The notes below the pieces were generated by a model. That model was not told the DNA's origin, searched no databases, and was given only the letters and a program-made list of their open reading frames with translations. A DNA stretch of 64,000 nucleotides, taken from Parus major. Taxonomy: Eukaryota > Chordata > Aves > Passeriformes > Paridae. Shown piece by piece: positions 1 through 12,665 of this stretch. How positions within the stretch are numbered: position 1 is the stretch's first letter; each line of letters begins with the position of its first letter. The stretch is taken from positions 34,078,727-34,142,726 of the forward strand of contig NC_031776.1 of assembly GCF_001522545.3 (NCBI RefSeq), read 5' to 3'. The translations under genes were made by a program, and so were the position numbers.

Positions 1-3000
1 CCCAGCAGCCAGGTGAGGTCACCATTCAGGCCATTGGCAGCTGAAATGGTGACCACCAAGCAACACCAGACATGGTGCTTACAGCTCTGCACTGTTCCCG
101 TGGCCACTGACAGTCAGGAAAGGCTTGTAGCATAAAAAAAATATATCAGTCTTCTGAAAATATACAACTATTAATATTTTTTCCTGATTAAAACCCCAGT
201 ATCCAGCTCTAGGTAGACTGGTTCTCTCAAAGTGTGACAGGGTAAAAAAATAAAAAAGTGGTATTTAGTTTAGCTAGGAAACATGTGACAGATATAAGCT
301 AAAGTTAATGCTAGGAAAGCTAAAATTTATCTCTACTAATCCCTCTCAATGGAAACAATAGGACAGAATTAAAAATGACAAAGTTAAGATGAGGGAGTAC
401 ATTTGGGGGAGGTAGGAAAGGGAGACACAAGGAGGCACAAGAGGAAGGGCTGCTGCCACCTCACCTAGAGAACAATTTATTTCCATCAACTCCTTAAAGC
501 ATTGTAATGACTTTTTAATGTAGACAAGCATCACATTTTTTAATTTTAGTGGCTATTACCTGAGTATGCACAGAATAAACAAGTTCAGGCATTTACATTT
601 CTGGGCTGATTTACACTTGAAGTCAGAAGTAGCAGTCATCTATACCAAAATATAATCAGCAAGTTCATTTCTTTAGCTTAGATCATTAAGGCATAAAAGT
701 CCTCAGTACAGTTATATAAATGAAGATAAAGTTATTCTCAGAAAAGAAAGAAATATTTCCTAAACATGCTGTTCCTCTGGAGCAGAAAAGAAACTACTGC
801 AGAAAGAATGATGCTGGGTGAGAGAGAGGATAGTAAAATAGCACCAAGAGTGAATTTCACAGCGTAGGGAGGAGTTGATTAATATTTTTGACAGTAACAG
901 AATAAAAAGGGGCTGAGTTTAATCAAATAGCTGGTTTACAACCTGGTTTTTATTACATTCATATTATAACTTTGTAATTATGTATTAAAATGCAGCTCAT
1001 ATTAGACTGCAAATAGCTTTTAAGTAAATGCTTTGCTTTCTTTAGCAAGACAAATCTTCAACACCAATTGTAAATACCAAAGCTGTCTCTCACTCAAATG
1101 CTTTCAGGTTTGTTTTTCTTTCCTTCTGTTTCACTCAAAATATGCAAAAATGTGCCTACAACTAGCACATAAACCTGAAATATGTCATTTAAATCCCTTC
1201 ATTAAAGGCTGAGCCCTAAAATGGGCTGAAGACAGTAGCTGGAGCAAAGGCAACTACTCCCTCAACCAGGACAGTGAGGATTTACTCCAAGGAGTAAAAA
1301 AACCCCAGAGCTTGGGGCGTCCAATCCAAGCCCTGATCCTTGCATTTCTTAAGGTGACACATTGCTGCTCTGTGATTTTCCATGAGGTTGGTAAGGTTTC
1401 TTTGAAAAACCAAAACCAAGTGGTGAGCTCACGTGCTGGGTACAGGGGAGTGCTCTCAAAACGCTCACAGCGTCACTTTTCATCTTCTAAGACATGAATT
1501 CATGTGATCTTTGAACAACTATTTATTTCACACCAAACCAGATATCTCCCTAAAGCCTACCAATACAGCCTGCAGGCATATTTCTTAAATAAAAGTACTG
1601 AATCCTTGTATACTTAAAATTTGCATAGCAAAGGGATGAATCAACTATCACAGAAGTAGTAACACTCTGCAGCAACTGCTTACCTCTTGCAGAAAAAAAA
1701 AAAAATTCCCTGTTTACAGGGTTTAGGTGGGACTCTACAAGTGCTTTTCTTCATGCTCCACAACTAAGGAATCATTTTCTCACAGAATTCTGACAATTGC
1801 TTTACAGGTTTCTCAATGCATCTGTTATGTTCACAGAATTTATATTTCGCAAGTGTAAACCTCTTTACTTGTAGATTTTATTTATTTCTGCCTAAAGGTT
1901 ACTGGCATTATATATCCCATTTCAACTGAATTACATCAGCAAGGCAATTATTTTGCTGGAGTGTTCCAAATAACTTTTTGAACTAATTTTTGCTGCAAAA
2001 AGATGTAATTTTTGTTACAGAAATGATTCTGTTTTAACCAATCTAGCAAACTATGGGATTTCCAGCAGCATCTACATTAAATGATCAGTAAAATAAATAT
2101 AAGGTGTTAGACAGGGCTGCATCTGACAGAACTAAATCACTTCACTGCCCTGTGTTTAAGTGTTCAGAAAATAAGTAGCTATACTTGAAAACAGAGAATT
2201 AAAATCAAGGAGTGAATTCTGTAGAGTTGTTCAAGCAGAGGAGTAACTTTATTTTACCTGAAGAACCATAAACAGGTAAATAGTGGAAGAAAGTCCAGCA
2301 GAAGAGATTCTGCTCACATGATCATTTGAGGAATATTTAAGGTTAAATTAACTCATTTTACATTAATGGATCACAATTAAAACTCTGCAAATCCACCTAG
2401 AGATTTACTGAGAAACTGTGATGGAGGCTACCAACACGATACACTATCTCCTGCGATCTAAAAAAATTCTTATCTGCTACAGAACTGAAGTTAAAATGCC
2501 AGTTGGCTTAAAATTTTCTAAGAAAAGGCTGTTTTCCAGAAAAGCACGTGGCTGAAATGGGGCTGCTGTTAACCAAAGGCTTCTAAAAAATACACCAGGT
2601 CTGCTTCTGCCAGCCTCCCTCGAGCTGCACCTACTCACATGAGAGCTCCCAGGACTGGGCTCACATGGAATAAGCTATATGTTATATTATATATTTTGAT
2701 ATATTATATAATAGCCATTGCATAATAAGAGTCTTTGCTACCTAGTTGATGTTTATAAACAAATATTACATACATATGTATATTTTATATCAAATATATA
2801 TTCCAAATAAGTCCAAGTTTTATATTCATACTCCCTATGAAGCCATCAGCACTGTCCCACACCAGCACAATGGGTTCACCTAAACAGAGCTACAACAACT
2901 AATGGAATTATACCAAAATACTACCAGTTGTATTTATATTGGGGATAGTCTTACCACAATTTTTAGACACCTGCTCTACAGCTCAGGAATTAGCTGTATC

Positions 3001-3190
3001 CCCTCAGCCCAGCTACTGTGATTTGTCATTTTGATATTTCGCCTTGCCTGGTGAAAAACTCTTCCCACTCTTATCCTTCAGTGGAGATTTAAATTGGCTT
3101 AAATATGGTTCAGGTAATATATACTCACATTCTCTCTTTTTTCTTTTTTTTTTCCTAATAATTTATTTTAATTCACCAAAACCAACTGCA
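1..3190. other. Gene-free AT-rich sequence
   Basis: No gene, CR1 body or RNA gene is recognised. There is an AT-rich patch at about 2676-2810 with TATAT runs and the 12-base palindrome ATACATATGTAT, plus short A runs. Open frames are short and lack codon or domain signals. Confidence 0.6.
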
Positions 3191-3239
3191 AGATCTTTAA
3201 GGTTTCTTCCAACCCAAAATCATTTTGTAATTCTGTGAC
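3191..3239 (+). mobile_element. CR1 LINE 3' terminal fragment
   Basis: A short, diverged piece of the avian CR1 3' end in plus orientation: GATCTTTAAGGTTTCTTCC, AACCCAAAATCATT, then TTCTGTGA at the terminus. The 5' part is missing. Confidence 0.7.
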
Positions 3240-4585
3240 AGAAAAATAATTGCTATTAATACTAATAATTATGTTATTTCCTTCCATTCCCAAGTGGAAA
3301 TTTATGGTTCTTTTGCTAAGCAGAAGTCAAACCTGATAAGTCAAGTTTTCATATTAACATTTCATGTTAACATCTTCTACTTGAAAAAAAGAAAAAAAAA
3401 AAATTATGTCTTTATCCCGAAATTCAGCTAATAAAAGGTCACCCACCAGCTCACCATATCTCCATTCAGCATGGAATATTTGGGACAAGAAGGCTCAGAC
3501 CTATTTTTTTTCCTATTTTTTACTAGTTTTGCTAGTATTTACAGGAATAGGCAATGAAACATTGAGACTTCTGAAATAACAAAATGGTAAAACATCAAGG
3601 ACCCTGCATATACATGCTTTAAAATATACATGGTAAAAATTATACACTTAATTATGAGCATGGATACACACTATGTAGTTTTTAATGTATTACAAATTAT
3701 TCATACAAAAAACTACTCCCATCCTGCATAAACTTGCTATTATCATTTATATTTCTTTTTATTTAAATCAAAGTTCTTACACCTGTGGTTTTAGGGAAGA
3801 CAGCAGCAGCACCCACTGTACCAGAATGCTGGAGAAAGTCGATTCTACTCAAATATTTCCTTTTGATTGAAGTGCAAATCGCCTGAGCTGAATGTGTATG
3901 AATTAATTAGCAAAGCAGGTATCCCCAAGCTGTGAGCAACTTCACACTCCTCAGGCTACCCAACAGCAGATACTTCACCACTTTTAATGACCATCATCTC
4001 ACAAGCAACCAAATCCTGTTTGGCCAACGAAATATGAAGATGTTTTCAGAGATGTTCTTAATGTTCATTATTAACACTGAAGTGGAAGTTAGCACTCAAA
4101 ATATTTTGAAGAACTACCCTCACTTTTGTGCTGGAATCACCAGAGGTACGATTATGGCATGAAAATCCCTTTGGATTAAATGCCCTCATCAAAACATCTT
4201 TTTGGTACATTAAAAATTGAAAGGGCATAAACAACTCTGGCAGCTCAGAGCTCGAGCTGGTGATCTCTGCAATTCATAAACATCAACACTTGGGCAGGTT
4301 TGCAGGGGAATATAACGAACTAATTATTATCTTTTACTTAAGGGCACGTACAGTGAGCTGTGCAGGTACTGCCACTGCTTTTAGCCTAATGTATTGCCTC
4401 TTCAAGTCTTTCAATATAACAACTCGCTGCTGTTCTCTAAAGCATTTCTAGTGTTACCAAACTGCTTTATATTCAAAGAGAACACACTGAACCTTCTGAA
4501 AGATGATGCTTAGGAAGAAGCAGCAGTTACAAAACATATGTGAGTCGCAAATAATCATTTTATATTGTTCACTAAGAGACAAAAC
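3240..4585. other. Gene-free AT-rich sequence
   Basis: No gene is recognised. Frames of 61-76 codons are present but have no recognisable domain or splice support. Confidence 0.55.
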
Positions 4586-4963
4586 CATGGAATGGTTTGG
4601 GTTGGAAGGGACCTTTATCTCATCCAGTCCTGCCACAGGCAGGAACACCTTCCACTATCCCAGGTTGTTCCAAGCCCCGTCCAACTGAGCCTTGGACATT
4701 TCCAGGGATGGAACAGCCACAACTCCTCTGGGCAACCTGTGGGAGGAACTCCTTCCCAATATCCCATCTCACTCTGTCCTCCTCCAGTGTGACTCCATTC
4801 CCCCTTGGTCACTCCATGACCACATAAATAGTCTCTCTCCATTTTGTAGGCTTCCTTCATGTTCTGGAAGTTCACAATTATATCACCCTGTAGTTACTCT
4901 TTTCCAGGCTGAACAATCCTACTTCTCTTAGCCTTTCCTTGTAGGAGAGGTGCTCCATCCCTC
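4586..4963 (-). mobile_element. CR1 LINE 3' fragment
   Basis: About 380 bases of CR1 in minus orientation. It begins with the reverse-complemented 3' end (GGAATGGTTTGGGTTGGAAG) and runs through the CCACTATCCCAGGTTG and CTCTGGGCAACCTGTG blocks to the GGTGCTCCATCCCTC block. It is 5'-truncated, and no reverse transcriptase coding remains. Overlapping open frames on both strands here are repeat-derived. Confidence 0.93.
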
Positions 4964-6414
4964 AAATTGTGTTCACCTGTTACTTAGCACACAATTTTTT
5001 GACAAAAATAATGATGCTTTAAAAACAAGAAAAAAGTGCAAGTCAGCAACTTTTTACAGAAGCTACTTAACTTTACATAATTATTGAAATATATACCTCA
5101 ATGACTGATTAGAAACAAAACCACCTTACAATTTATCCACCATGAGTTTATGCACTGATGGCACTAAAAAAGCAAGTATTTTGGGGCTGCAAAAAGAAGG
5201 TAAAGCATACTTATTCAAACTAGAAGATTCTTAAGGTCAACCATCCATGAGAAAGAGAAGTTTAGTGACTACCAAAATCCCAGTCTTGAAGTAACAGAGC
5301 AAAAATTACCCCATATCACAACTGGGGAGAGAACACCATCCACTGGCACCACCAGTGCAGCTCCTGGAGTAGCTCTGAATACTCCCCTTCAGGTTCTTTC
5401 ACTCCAGTTTTAGACCAGCTGACATTAAGTTTTGAGGTGCATACAGTCATAAACATTGGAGAATCTCAGCCATTCCAAAAAGATACAAAGAATCCTGTTT
5501 GCAATCAGGTGGAAATGATAATGCCAGGCAATAGTTTGGGTTCTTACATTTCACTTCAATGCAAAGTATGGCCCAGCAAGCCTAATTCAGTATTTTCTAC
5601 CCAGAACTGTAAACACCACTTTCATTTCTTCATGTAAGGGATTGGTATGATTGGTAAGGAGCAGTTTCACTATTACAAATAATGAGGCAGCAAATTATAG
5701 AAAATGAGAACTTCCTGAGCAAACCAACAGCCTCTTCAGACACTATTTGTAATGTTTTGTTATTAACTATTTCCTCACTAAATGGCTTTTTGTTTTTAAT
5801 TTAGATTCACAGATATGCCAGACTTCTAAATAAAACATCAGTTCAAAGACTGAAGACATTTTACACATGGTTTACAGCTAATGAATTTCCAAAGTTGAAA
5901 GAAAACATTGCAAAGAAGTTAGTTAAAAACAGTAGTGAGATTCTGTAAATAGATTCAAGTCTTCAAAAGAAAATCAGTCACTGCATGCAGCTTTAAAGCA
6001 GGTCTTTCAAGTTAGGATTAAACTAAACTGTTATTTAGTGAAATGACACTATATAAAAACAGTATGAAAAGATGTAAGTATAAAAACAATAATAATCATT
6101 CCCAAATACCCTGGGTTTGGTACAAGTATCTCTACAGGTTCCAACAGCTCTGCTTCCAAGAGTGATTTTGGGGCTTGTTTTGTGTTTCCATGACTTGACT
6201 AGATGCACTTATTGAAAAATAAATAAAACAATCACTTCTTTGTGACGGGGAGCAGCATCAGGCAGATGAGTGGCTCACACCTAAATTATCAGCCGTCACA
6301 TATATAAAGTTATGAACAAGGTTAATCCAGAACTTCTCAGAATGTATTGCAATAACACTTAATACATTACCTTTGATGCCAAAATTAGGGTTTTTTTTCC
6401 TATTGATTCCTTGA
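4964..6414. other. Gene-free sequence between CR1 copies
   Basis: Unique-looking AT-rich DNA with no recognised gene, RNA or repeat. Confidence 0.5.
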
Positions 6415-6753
6415 TCACAGAATGGTTTGGGTAGGAATGAACTTTAAAGATCATCTTGGTCCAAATCTCCTACCATGGGATGGACACCCTCCACTACCCC
6501 AGGTTCCTCCAAGTTCCATCCAGCCTGGCTTTGGACACTTCCAAGGGCAGGCCCAGCTTCTCTGGGCACCCTCTGCCAGGGCCTCACCACCCTTACAGTG
6601 AAGAATTTCTTTCCTATATCCTATCTAACCCTGCCCTCTGCCTGTGTGAAGCCACTCCCTCTTCTTCTGTCACTCCAGGCCCTTGTCCAAAGTTTCCCTC
6701 CAGCTCTCTTGAAGCCCCATTAGGCACTGGAAGGTGGTTCTAAGGTCTCCCCA
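6415..6753 (-). mobile_element. CR1 LINE 3' fragment
   Basis: CR1 in minus orientation, starting TCACAGAATGGTTTGGGT and extending to the TAAGGTCTCCCC block. It is 5'-truncated. Another CR1 piece in the same orientation follows about 160 bases on. Confidence 0.92.
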
Positions 6754-6913
6754 AAGTCTAAACCAAAATTTAATTCACAGACTGACAGTAACTGGTACAC
6801 TGCTTACAGAGAGATGCACAGCTGGTTACAATCACTGCAGGAATTACTGAGACACTCCCCCATTCTGAGAATGTTTAGGTCTTCAGATTTCTTCCAAGGT
6901 ATCAAAGACTTAA

Positions 6914-7072
6914 TCATTGAAGGTTTGGGTTGGAAGGGACCATAAAGGTCATCTCATTCCAACCCCCTGCCATGGGACACCACCTTCCACTATCCCAGGT
7001 TGCTCAGAGCTCCAGCCAACCTGGCCTTGAACACTCCCAGGAACAGGGCAGCCACAGCCTCTCTGGGCAACA
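6914..7072 (-). mobile_element. CR1 LINE 3' fragment
   Basis: A shorter CR1 copy in minus orientation, from GGTTTGGGTTGGAAGGGACC to CTCTCTGGGCAACAG. It duplicates the part already present in the neighbouring 6415-6753 copy, so it is a separate insertion, not a split one. Confidence 0.92.
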
Positions 7073-9663
7073 GTTTTGATAGCTTTTTGCAAATCACTTC
7101 AGATGGAGACATCATTTTGGCTGAAGCAGAGCTGAACACAGATCAGTAAGAGCAGGATGTATCATTAACACTCAGCAGTTAACAAGCCAGGTCCTTCCAA
7201 AGAAGCAAGGCAAAGCTGTAAGTGCAGGGAGCAGCAGCATCTGAGCAAGTTTTAGCTGGCAGAGATCTAAAAAACTCAGAAAAAAAGCTTTAGCAACTAA
7301 GATAAAGATTTTCAGGAATGAAACAATGCTGCTGCCACCTGCAAATCCCTGTCAGCGCATCCACAGGACCTGGACCAGCTCACTCTAGGTGTGTTTGCAT
7401 ATCTTTGAAACAACACACCTTCCCTTCCGTGTCTGCAGACCCATCCTTTGATCTGCTGCAACGTGAATATAAAACAGCAGCAATCCTTACAAAGGAATGA
7501 TAATAGCTTGCTGCTTTGATACCTATGGCAACATGACTAAAAACAAGCAATTCAAAGAAACAACTAATTCAGTTTAAAGTTATGAAGTTATGAGCTTTAT
7601 TTTTCCTGTGGTCTTTAACTTATCTGCAAAGCTCTTTCATCCAATTTTGTAAAGAAGTGTAAGCAGCCATTCTGAATTGATTATTACAACTTCAGGATGA
7701 GTGACACTTGACTAAAGAGTAAAAGAATGTCAATCTCCTTTGTCTTCATTTTCAAAGAAGGAACAGGAAAATATCCTTTTTCCTGCATGCTCTTCTATGC
7801 AAAAAAGGAACTTATAGACTGTGGTTTTGGCCCATGGGCTTGAACTCCATTCTCTTTCCACAATGAATAATACATAGAAATACTTAATCTGGAAAAATTC
7901 TTCAGCAATCTGGACAATACAGCTGAACAAAAAGTGCTATTTTACTAAAATAAAGTCATTCCTACCCAGAGAATGTCTGCAGGTTCAACTCACCTGTAAT
8001 TTATAATTTCCCAATGCCCAGACATTACCAAAATATCAGTTCTTTACTGCAGAAATTCAATACATTCACGGATGCAGGCAGTCACTCCTTTTTTTTCCTT
8101 TTTCTTTCTAAAATTTATGTTTGAATCCCAGCAACTCATCTTGTGCCATAAAATGTTTATGGTTTCAACTTATATGGAGAATCCAGCAGCCTTTAGAGAT
8201 CGAAGGGCCATTCTCACTGTCAAAACTGGAAGCTTCACAATGATAACTTAATTTTCATTACTGGAAGCTTCACAAATTATATAGAAATACACAACTCTTT
8301 CAGCTGCCAACAGCCTCACAGACTAAAAACATGCAACCCCCAACCAGTAAGATTTTTCTGACCACAGAACACACAATTAGGTTACATCAAATGGTTTTAG
8401 GGCTGTACAGTCACTTACACATTTTTAGGGCTATAATTGAATTGCCAAAAAACTATATGACAAAACGCAGATTGTCTGCATAAAAAGTTTTAAAAAAAAC
8501 CAACCCACCTTTATCTACTTTCAGTACAGCAGATGAAAGCATATTTTAAGTCATTATTTCCTCTTTAGGCTTCCCCCTCTACATGCAGGGAGGGGTTTTA
8601 GTTTCCATTCTAACCTGAGATGAACCAGTCGGCCTAGAAAGCTCGTTCAGTGCTTCTAAACTACCACACTCAAAAAGCCAGGGTTTATTCCACAACTTTG
8701 ATGCTACAGGTGAGCCAGGATCAAGAGCTCTGCACAGACTGCCTCAGTGAGAATACTGCTTCCTACAGATTCACACCCCTATTCTGCTACAAGGCCTCTA
8801 AGCCAGTAAAAGTTAAACATCTCTAAAGTGATGGGATGTATATAAATAAAAATACACATTTCTACATAAACTACATATATAGAAGACTTTGAGCCCATCC
8901 AAAGCAACATTTTTAAATTGTTTGTAAGTGTGCCTATAAGACATGCTTAGAATTGCTCTGCTCTAAGAATATATTTATGAAAACTTAAAAAAAGAAAAAC
9001 AAAGAAACAAAAAAAAAAATAAAAGATACAAGTCAAAATTTGCATTGTATGATTGACTTCTGCAAGATGCATTCTGACTACATCAGGGTCCTACCAAGCA
9101 CGTTGGCCCAGCTGAACTGGCAGGTTCCAGCTAGCACCCATGCAGCTGCTGTTTCCCAGTAAACATCTGAGTAACTACACCAGCTTTGTCTCATTAACAA
9201 AAAAACAAATGAAGACAGCAACACCAAATATGCTGAAACAGTGATTTAATGAGTTTCAAACTGGAAATCACCTAAAAAAATTATTAACTGTTTACCAGAA
9301 TCCTGTGAAATTTCCAGTAGATAATATTCAAATTTAAGTTGTCAGGAAAAAAACCTATCAGCCTATGTAGAAACAGATCTGAGTACATACCATGTACCAA
9401 TTCAAGGTCTGCACTTGTCTTTTCTTCTGCATGGGGAAAGTGAGAAAGGGTTCTAGTTTTAGCCTCTGAAGTACATTCACAGTAGTAACCACACGATTGA
9501 AGTGTCTGTGCTCCTTCCTCACCGCTGCTGTGTGAACTCAGGATATTATTGTGCTTTGCACTGAGACTTATTCCTCAGATTTTAAAGTGCTGTGTTTTCA
9601 TAATTCAGAAAAAGCAAAGCTTCTAGCAGTAACCATCTGCAGAGCAGTAGAAAACAGCAGCGT
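7073..9663. other. Gene-free AT-rich sequence
   Basis: No gene or repeat body is recognised. There are short A-rich runs near 8985-9025. Confidence 0.5.
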
Positions 9664-9860
9664 ATCAGAATGATTTGGATTGGAAAGGACCTTCAAGAAT
9701 AGCTTGTTACAATCCCCTGCCACAAGCAGGGGATATTCCACTATCCCACACTGCCCCAAGCCCCATCCAACCTGGCCTTGGACACATCCAGGGGCAGCCA
9801 CAGCTTCTCTGGACAACCTGTGCCAGGGCCTCCTCACCCTCAATGGGAAAAATTTCTTCT
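9664..9860 (-). mobile_element. CR1 LINE 3' fragment
   Basis: CR1 in minus orientation, from ATCAGAATGATTTGGATTGG to AAAAATTTCTTC. It is diverged and 5'-truncated. Opposing open frames of 60-81 codons here are repeat-derived. Confidence 0.9.
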
Positions 9861-12100
9861 TTTCCTGGTGTTGAATTAAGCTTTAGCATTTGTAAGCCTC
9901 CAGTAAATTTGAAAAATTAGATAGGCTGACACCAACCCTCTGTTTTTACACTTAACAACAACCCTTGAGTGCCAAAGCCTGCATGTGGAGATCAGTAACA
10001 TTTATGGAGCCACTTGACTTCACACTGAAGTGTGAAACGAGTCACAAGTGGACAGGTTGTGTTTATCTACCCAGGATACACCTGGAATAAAGAGACACTG
10101 GAATTTGGTCACCTCCAAGGACAGCACTGGTGGTGTCAATCTGATCTTCACTCACCCCAATAAACACCCATTTGTCCTCAGGCTTGTGATTGCTTAGCTT
10201 GTGCTCAGAGTATTTCAGTGCCTGTGCACTCCCCTGTGCTCCACACCAGATGAAACTGTGCATAACTAAAGTATTCTAGAAAAAATACCCAAGTAACCTT
10301 CAGCTGCATTTTCAAAGGAGAAGGTGAAAATTTCATGGAGTTGCAATGAGACTTGGGCACCTGAATGTTTGAATCATTTCTGACAATGGCGGTTCAAAGA
10401 CTCAAAATTTTGAAAACCTTATCCTATATAATGCAAATCATAGATGGCCGCACATTAGGAGGACTAATTCAGAACATAAATTTTTAACAGTGTATGGTAA
10501 AAAAATTACTCTATATGTAATATTTGTGTGAACTGCATTTCTTCTTTTCTGTCATCACATCAAGTTCTCTTACATGGGAGACAGAGACACTTCCCACATA
10601 AAGCTGTTTGTCCCCAGCTCAGGACAGGGGTGTCCTACCTGTTCCTTAACACCGGCTGACACACATCAGAACACAGCACTCCTTTACATGGTAATATGCC
10701 TTTCATCTCTGCCCAGTTCATGAGACTACTTCTGAGCAAGAAGCAGCCTCAGAAGCATCACAGATCTGGCAAAATCCCCCAGTGAGAAAGCACTGTGGTG
10801 GTTATAAGCAGTTAGAGAAAGAAGGAAGGGTCTGGAGTTTGTTGCTTACTCCTGTACCTCAAACTTAATTAAATTCAAAACATGGTAGAAACGAGGACAC
10901 AAACAAATAATTAAAACATTAATCATAAATTAATTCACAGCTTAAAAATATAGAGTCCTTGGCATGGATTTCATGTGAGTAGATGAAAGTCTGTTATTTC
11001 CTGTAACACCTACTCTTCTGGTAAATTTGGTACAGGTTACCTGATGAATTAAGAAGTTACTGGAAAAGAAAGGGGAGAAGAGAAGGAATGGCACTGACAT
11101 AACCTATGTCACACCAGCTTCTTTCCTTAAACAGCCCAGGCTTAAAGCAGTTTTAGAGGCACAGAAATTATGCCAAAGCATCATTTTAACTTGAAGATAC
11201 AACCAAATTTATTAATTCTCAGTGTGAGGGAAACTAATTTTCCCCAACAAAACTATGAAATACAATCTCATTTCACTGCTGACTATCATTAGTTTGAACA
11301 TGTTGATTTTCTGGGGGTAGGCAGTGGGGTGGTAAATACATATACATCTGAATGGCCAAATATTTTGGGTCACCTCTTCCTATTTTGCTGTAGGTCCCAG
11401 CTGTCACTTAGGTCTGTCACTCTTTTACAGCCACATGAAGCCAGTCCACTTGCAAGTACAAGTGCAGCCTAAATGTTAACAGACATACTTCATTCATGAT
11501 CTTAACATCTTCCCTCTCTGCTGCAACCACATGAATCCAGGCTGTGATTGAAAAGGAGAAAAAGAGAAATCAAGCATGTTGTTAATTGTGTCTTGAAAGA
11601 AAGATTCCTTTGATTCCCAAAACCTGTAACCTAGTCAGACTTACCATATATTGGAAGTACAATGTGAACCATGCCATCATTTCAGGGCAAGCAGAGTAAA
11701 AAATTATTAGTAGACATTAAATAACACCAAGAATTCCAAACCCATCAAGCCTCTCAAACAGGGAATTCTTTTCCCTTTTCATCTAACAAACACATCATAT
11801 TTATCAGAAACATAATTACCTGCATTCAAAACTGGGAGCAGTAAAATACCAGGTGGTGCTGCTTCACAGGTCTTCACACCAAAGCAGCTTGGGAATCTTG
11901 GCTACAGATCTCAGTGGTGAGCAGTACTTCTTCCAATCCATCCTATCTGCTCCAGTCCAATGGACAGATTTCAAAGTGCAATTTTCCTGACTGCAGTAGC
12001 ATTCTTCAACCTAAATAGAGCTGCGGGGAGAAAAGAGAAGACAATTTGAGGTCATCTGGTCAAACTTTCCAACTGTTTTAAGCTAAGAAGAGGCTAAACA
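9861..12100. other. Gene-free AT-rich sequence
   Basis: No gene, RNA or repeat body is recognised. CpG is sparse. Confidence 0.5.
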
Positions 12101-12269
12101 TTGTCCAGAGAGGTTGTGGTCTCCCCATTCCTGGAAGTGCTCAAGACCAGCCCCAGATGGGGCTTGGAGCAACCTGGGATAGTGAAAAGTGTCCCTACCC
12201 TTGGCAGGTGCTTGGAATTGGATGATCTTCAAGGTCTCTTCCAACCCAAACCAATCTGTGATTCTGTGA
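12101..12269 (+). mobile_element. CR1 LINE 3' fragment
   Basis: Plus-oriented CR1 from TTGTCCAGAGAGGTTGTGG through GGAGCAACCTGGGATAGTG to the CTGTGATTCTGTGA terminus. It includes the complete CR1 3' end. Confidence 0.92.
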
Positions 12270-12398
12270 AGAAACTCCATCCAAATACTGCCCAATACTA
12301 CACCACACCAATATTTATCCCAAATGCCTTCCTTAGTCTAATAATGTTTGTGAAGACAGACCACGTGTGAGATCAAGGCAAACAACAGCAGATCCCAC

Positions 12399-12665
12399 AA
12401 TCATGGGCCTCCAGAGAGTGACCAGACCAAACCCTCTGCCCAAAACAGAGCAGAAAGGTCCCCAGGACCACCTCCAGTTCTGAGCATCTCCACAGATGGA
12501 GCCTCTGAGGGCAACTTGTGCCAGTGTTTGGCCATTCACAGCAAAAAACTTCTCATTTTAACAGAATTTCCTCTATTTCAGTTTGTGCCCCTGAGCCCAT
12601 TCATCTCAAGGCTGAACTGCCCCAGCTCTCTCTGCCTCCTCTCATGTCATCCCTGTATTCTCACA
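12399..12665 (-). mobile_element. Diverged CR1 LINE fragment
   Basis: A minus-oriented copy of another CR1 subfamily. Blocks seen include TGTGCCAGTGTTTGGCC, AATTTCCTCTATTTCAGTTT and GGCTGAACTGCCCCAGCTCT. It lacks the extreme 3' end. It lies 130 bases from the plus-oriented copy at 12101 and in the opposite orientation. Confidence 0.75.

Noticed and set aside
4597..4931. Several overlapping frames on both strands (also at 6456-6743, 9598-9920, 34800-35156, 48222-48638, 54050-54433)
   Set aside because: All lie in CR1 3' fragments; the 3' part of CR1 is non-coding or antisense here.
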